64,000 nt of DNA from JAIOSM01 sp964593725 (GTDB taxonomy: Bacteria; Desulfobacterota; Desulfobacteria; Desulfobacterales; Desulfobacteraceae). Of the stretch, positions 60,453 to 64,000 are shown one piece after another (the stretch's first letter is position 1; the number at the start of each line of letters is the position of its first letter). Location: the NCBI GenBank assembly GCA_964593725.1, contig CAZQJS010000010.1, positions 1-64,000 of the forward strand, written 5' to 3'. The position numbers and the translations under genes were made by a program. The notes under the pieces are model-generated. The model had not been told where the DNA came from. It did not search any database and saw nothing but the letters and a program-made list of their open reading frames with translations.

Positions 60453-61391
60453 ATGGCCTTTGAACACATATCAGTAATGCCGGAAGAAGTTCAGGAATAT
60501 TTACGGCTAAAACCTGGCGGCATTTGTGTAGACTGCACTCTGGGCGGTGCCGGCCATGCCCTGGAAAGCATAAAGGCAGTTTTGCCCGGGGGAAGGTTTA
60601 TTGGTATTGATCAGGATATGGACGCTGTTTTAAATGGTGAACATACTTTAAAGGAGTACACAAAAAACATAAAACTTATACATGATAATTTTGTAAATCT
60701 CCCGGAAATCCTTGATTCCCTTGGAATTAATGGTGTGGATGGTATACTCCTCGACCTTGGTCTCTCATTGAACCAGCTGAAAAACAGTAAACGGGGATTC
60801 AGTTTTCAAAAAAAGGAGACTCTGGATATGAGAATGGATATAAGAGAAAGTCTCACAGCAATGGAGATCATCAACTCATATAAAGAAAAAAAACTTGCTG
60901 ATATTTTTTTTAAATATGGTGAAGAAAGAATGTCCAGGAAAATTGCCAGGAAAATTATTGAAAAAAGAGAAAAAAAACCCATAGAAACCAGTGAAGAGCT
61001 TGCAATGGTGGTAAAACAGGCAATTGGTTTTAAAAAAGGATCAAAAAAGAGAATCCATCCTGCAACAAAGGTTTTCCAGGCTTTGAGGATATATGTAAAC
61101 AGGGAACTTGAACGGCTGGAAACTTTTATGGGAAATGTGCCTTCACTCTTAAACCGGCATGGCAGGCTTGTTGTGATCTCTTTTCACTCTTTGGAAGACA
61201 GGATTGTTAAACAGAAGATCAGAAAATTTGAAAACGGGTGTACATGCCCCCGGGAGCTTCCCCAGTGTGCATGCGGATTTGAACAAAAACTTAAATCACT
61301 TTTTAAAAAGCCCCTGTCTCCCTCTCCCGGGGAGATAGAGCGCAACCCCATGGCAAGAAGTGCTAAGATGAGGGTTGCTTTCAGGGTATAA
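60453..61391 (+). CDS. rsmH: 16S rRNA (cytosine1402-N4)-methyltransferase RsmH
   Basis: 312 residues, starting directly after the mraZ stop. Motifs: HISVMPEEVQEYL, VDCTLGGAGHALESI (SAM site), FIGIDQDMDAV, DGILLDLGLSLNQL, RIHPATKVFQALRIYVNRELERLE, and VVISFHSLEDRIVKQKIR. A zinc-like CTCPRELPQCACG segment precedes the C-terminus. It methylates C1402 in the ribosomal P site. Length is typical of the family. Confidence 0.96.
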   Translation: MAFEHISVMPEEVQEYLRLKPGGICVDCTLGGAGHALESIKAVLPGGRFIGIDQDMDAVLNGEHTLKEYTKNIKLIHDNFVNLPEILDSLGINGVDGILLDLGLSLNQLKNSKRGFSFQKKETLDMRMDIRESLTAMEIINSYKEKKLADIFFKYGEERMSRKIARKIIEKREKKPIETSEELAMVVKQAIGFKKGSKKRIHPATKVFQALRIYVNRELERLETFMGNVPSLLNRHGRLVVISFHSLEDRIVKQKIRKFENGCTCPRELPQCACGFEQKLKSLFKKPLSPSPGEIERNPMARSAKMRVAFRV

Positions 61392-61400
61392 ATAAAAACA

Positions 61401-61742
61401 ATGGAGACCCTGGGAACAAGAAATATGGATTATGTACCCAACAGGCGTGTAAAACCAGAAAAACAAGAGAAAAAGCCTACAAAATGGCTGGTTTTGACCT
61501 TGATTTTCCTGGCTCAGCTTTTTTTTTACACCCTGGTACGTTTAGAATCATCCCAGGTCAGATCAGATATCTCAAAGCTGCAGGTTGAAAAACAGAAACT
61601 GAAAGCCAAAACCAGTGTCTTAATAATTGAAAAGGAGAGATTGAGTTCCCCGGAAAGAATTTTAAGAATTGCAAGGTCTGACTTAAAACTTTCAACCCCC
61701 ACGGCAAACCAGGTTTTTTACCTGGATTCCATGGAAGAGTAA
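61401..61742 (+). CDS. ftsL: Cell division protein FtsL
   Basis: 113 residues, 9 bases after rsmH. A basic cytoplasmic N-terminus (RRVKPEKQEKKPTK), one membrane segment (about 31-49, WLVLTLIFLAQLFFYTLV) and a periplasmic coiled coil (DISKLQVEKQKLKAKTSVLIIEKERLSSPERILRIA). It bridges FtsB and FtsQ in the divisome. Sequence conservation in FtsL is low; the call rests on topology and on its place between rsmH and ftsI. ATG 61425 is an alternative start. Confidence 0.87.
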   Translation: METLGTRNMDYVPNRRVKPEKQEKKPTKWLVLTLIFLAQLFFYTLVRLESSQVRSDISKLQVEKQKLKAKTSVLIIEKERLSSPERILRIARSDLKLSTPTANQVFYLDSMEE

Positions 61743-61771
61743 CAAAACAAGTGCATGCAAAAGGTATAAAA

Positions 61772-63511
61772 ATGGTCAACAACAAAAGAGCTGAAAAAAG
61801 AAAACATAGAATAATATTCATAGAGGTGCTTCTTTTTGCAGCAATCATTTTCCTTGGGGCAAGATCGGTTGATCTGCAAATATTCAAGGCCTCTTCCCTG
61901 ACAAAAAAAGCAGAAAAAGAGTATACAAGATACAGCTATATCCAGGGGAAAAGAGGGCAGATATATGACCGTAATATGAATGAATTGTGCACAAGCATTA
62001 ACACCCTTTCCATTGCAGCGGCAGCAAAATCCATTAAAGATCCCGGAAAAACAGCATCCAGGCTCGCAGCTGCCCTTAATATCAACGAGTATTATCTGAA
62101 AAAACGCCTTGCTTCAAAAAAACCCTTTGTCTGGATTAAAAGAAGAGTCACACCCAATAAGATTAAAAAAGTCAAGGCATTAAAACTCAAGCATGTTTTC
62201 TTTAAACAGGACACACGCAGGTATTATCCCAACAAAGGCCTTCTAGGCCAGGTCCTCGGTTTTACAGGCATTGATAATAAAGGCCTTGAAGGACTCGAGT
62301 ATAAATATGACAAGACACTTGCAGGGCAAAACGTAAGGGTTCAGACAATCAAAGATGCCACAGGCAAACTGATTAAAAGTGATGAAGCCTTCTCCAGTAA
62401 ATACAGCGGGAATTCCCTGGTACTCACCATTGATAAGAAAATTCAATTCATAGCAGAGCACGCTCTGGGAAATGCTGTAATCAGAGAAGATGCAAAATCC
62501 GGAACAGCAATTGTCATGGTTCCTTCAACCGGAGAGCTCCTGGCCATTGCACATTATCCAAAATTCAATCCCAACCATTATGCAGGTTTTACGCCTGAAA
62601 TCTGGAGAAACAGGGCAGTGACCGATCAATTTGAACCAGGTTCTGTCATGAAAATATTTGCCGTGGCAACTGCCCTTGATAAGGGCCTTTGTTCCCCCCA
62701 ATCCATATTTTATTGTGAAAACGGTACATACAAAGTCGGCAGCTATACCATTAATGACTCAAGACCCCATGGCTGGTTAACCCTGACTCAGATAGTCAAG
62801 TATTCAAGCAACATAGGTGCAACTAAAATTTCTGAAATAATGAATAACAAGGATTTTTATGACAGCCTGAATGCTTTTGGGTTTGCAAGAAAGACCAGGA
62901 TTGACTGTCCTGGTGAAGCGCTGGGAGATCTCAGACACTACTCACAATGGTCAAGCCTTGACTCAAGCACCATTGTTTTCGGCCAGGGCGTTGCAGTATC
63001 GGCAATACAGCTTATTGCAGGCGTTGCTTCCATTGCAAATAACGGGATACTCATGAAACCCCTGCTTGTGAAAAAGATCATATCCAACACAGGAGAAATA
63101 ATTAAGACAAATGCCCCTTCTCCAGTACGGCGGGTAATAAGCGACTCTACTGCAAAAAAAGTTAAAAAGATGATGCAGGCAGTTGTATCGGAAAAAGGTA
63201 CTGGTCTTAATGCATTTATTAAAGGGTATTCTGTGTGTGGGAAAACCGGAACAGCCCAGATAGCAAACAAGGCTTCAAGGGGGTATTCCCAGGATAAATT
63301 CACTGCAGTATTTACAGGGTTTGCCCCGGCCCGCAACCCTGAACTTGCAATCATAGTAGTGGTTAATGAACCCAAAAAAAACCATTATGGTGGTGTGGTT
63401 GCAGCACCTGTATTTAAAAATATATTGGCAGAATCATTTAATTATCTAGGTATTCCGCCGGATTTTAATAATACTCAAATGGTTGCAGAAATATCTGCAA
63501 AAAGACAATGA
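61772..63511 (+). CDS. ftsI: Septal peptidoglycan transpeptidase FtsI (PBP3)
   Basis: 579 residues from ATG 61772 (AAAAGG site); GTG 61751 is an alternative. Short cytoplasmic tail, one membrane segment (about 12-32, IIFIEVLLFAAIIFLGARSV), a dimerisation domain starting RGQIYDRNMNELCTS, and a transpeptidase domain with FEPGSVMKIF (nucleophile Ser291), YSSN (Ser345-Asn347) and KTGTAQ (Lys491). It cross-links septal peptidoglycan. No PASTA domain is seen. It overlaps murE by 4 bases. Confidence 0.95.
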   Translation: MVNNKRAEKRKHRIIFIEVLLFAAIIFLGARSVDLQIFKASSLTKKAEKEYTRYSYIQGKRGQIYDRNMNELCTSINTLSIAAAAKSIKDPGKTASRLAAALNINEYYLKKRLASKKPFVWIKRRVTPNKIKKVKALKLKHVFFKQDTRRYYPNKGLLGQVLGFTGIDNKGLEGLEYKYDKTLAGQNVRVQTIKDATGKLIKSDEAFSSKYSGNSLVLTIDKKIQFIAEHALGNAVIREDAKSGTAIVMVPSTGELLAIAHYPKFNPNHYAGFTPEIWRNRAVTDQFEPGSVMKIFAVATALDKGLCSPQSIFYCENGTYKVGSYTINDSRPHGWLTLTQIVKYSSNIGATKISEIMNNKDFYDSLNAFGFARKTRIDCPGEALGDLRHYSQWSSLDSSTIVFGQGVAVSAIQLIAGVASIANNGILMKPLLVKKIISNTGEIIKTNAPSPVRRVISDSTAKKVKKMMQAVVSEKGTGLNAFIKGYSVCGKTGTAQIANKASRGYSQDKFTAVFTGFAPARNPELAIIVVVNEPKKNHYGGVVAAPVFKNILAESFNYLGIPPDFNNTQMVAEISAKRQ

Positions 63512-64000
63512 AGCTTTCATACCTGATGAAAGAGATTTTGGTTCCCTGGGACAGGAGGATTCTGCCCGATTCAGATCCCGGCATTGATCCTGAAATCACT
63601 TCCATCCATTCCAGAGCTCAGGATGTAAAACCAGGCGGGCTCTTCATTGCCATAAAAGGCTTTGCCAAAGATGGCCATGATTATATTGATACAGCCTTTA
63701 AAAATGGAGCAGCCGCAGTCGTGGCACAGAAAGCAGACCGGAATAATACAAATATAATCCAGGTGAAAAACAGCAGAAAGGCCATGGCAGGCATTGCAGA
63801 CCGTTTTTACATGAATCCCACTGGCAAACTTACTCTTACTGGTGTCACCGGAACCAATGGCAAAACCACAACCACCTGGATACTTGAATCAATATTAAAG
63901 GCAGCAGGCCACAATCCAGGAGTGATTGGTACAATAAATATTAGATATAATGGAATAATCCATGACAATCCGGTCACAACACCTGAATCCATTGATCTTC
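63508..64000 (+). CDS. murE: UDP-N-acetylmuramyl-tripeptide synthetase MurE (5' part)
   Basis: The first 164 codons are present; the window ends inside the gene. ATG 63508 overlaps the ftsI stop. The N-terminal domain has ITSIHSRAQDVKPGGLFIAIKGFAKDGHDYI, and the ATP site GVTGTNGKTTTT is followed by IGTINIRYNG and VTTPESIDL, which are MurE features. It adds the third amino acid (normally meso-diaminopimelate in this group) to UDP-MurNAc-L-Ala-D-Glu. The specificity motif (DNPR) lies beyond the window. Confidence 0.94.
   Translation, partial: MKLSYLMKEILVPWDRRILPDSDPGIDPEITSIHSRAQDVKPGGLFIAIKGFAKDGHDYIDTAFKNGAAAVVAQKADRNNTNIIQVKNSRKAMAGIADRFYMNPTGKLTLTGVTGTNGKTTTTWILESILKAAGHNPGVIGTINIRYNGIIHDNPVTTPESIDL

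Noticed and set aside
1..64000. CRISPR arrays, tRNA or rRNA genes, prophage genes
   Set aside because: No direct-repeat/spacer pattern, cloverleaf-type sequence, ribosomal RNA core or phage gene run was seen on reading the intergenic regions; a covariance scan was not possible.

Overview
The window reads as chromosome of an anaerobic, sulfate-reducing deltaproteobacterium, most likely of the order Desulfobacterales. The main support is a complete transmembrane Hmc redox complex (16-haem HmcA plus HmcB-F) with its Rrf1/Rrf2-type regulators. A HesB-like selenoprotein with an in-frame TGA, DUF3786 and DUF1638 proteins and a moderately AT-rich composition fit the same picture. The species cannot be named from sequence alone. 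No rRNA, tRNA or CRISPR array was seen. The only mobile-element trace is a broken ISL3-type transposase at the left edge.

Left third (1-15.3 kb). A selenocysteine-containing HesB/IscA-like gene faces a HEAT-repeat/receiver fusion, an ATP-grasp protein and an O6-alkylguanine repair gene. A metallo-beta-lactamase-fold gene then diverges from an Lrp-controlled operon (lrp - panB-like - unknown 414-aa protein - Glu/Leu/Val dehydrogenase fused to CBS domains). Next comes a birA-bioYMN biotin ligase/uptake operon with a clear BirA operator in front. An ArnT-like glycosyltransferase and a methyltransferase close this part.

Middle left (15.3-30.7 kb). On the minus strand lies a full lipid A aminoarabinose operon (arnB-C-A-D-T) followed by an OmpR-type response regulator and sensor kinase, with an activator-type promoter and a leader hairpin upstream of arnB. 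On the plus strand follow a tandem ribbon-helix-helix-like protein, a gliding-type (GldA/F/G) ABC system with a DUF4340 protein, and a PlsC acyltransferase.

Middle right (30.7-46.4 kb). A nearly gapless minus-strand block holds a TonB-dependent receptor, a methyltransferase, two complete FecBCD-type ABC importers, a radical SAM enzyme, a degenerate phosphodiesterase-like protein, an EF-hand-like repeat protein and ExbB/ExbD/TonB. It ends in a CcsA-like/ResB-like pair translationally coupled to the second importer. The substrate is unknown. This is the strongest candidate in the window for an undescribed uptake and processing system.

Right third (46.6-64 kb). The hmcABCDEF operon carries a UspA protein, an Rrf1-like receiver, a hybrid PAS kinase and an Rrf2 regulator behind it. 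On the minus strand follow a flavodoxin, a CoA-disulfide-reductase-like flavoprotein, a DUF1638 and a DUF3786 protein. The window ends in the start of the division/cell wall cluster (mraZ-rsmH-ftsL-ftsI-murE), with a phased MraZ box at the promoter; murE is cut by the window end.
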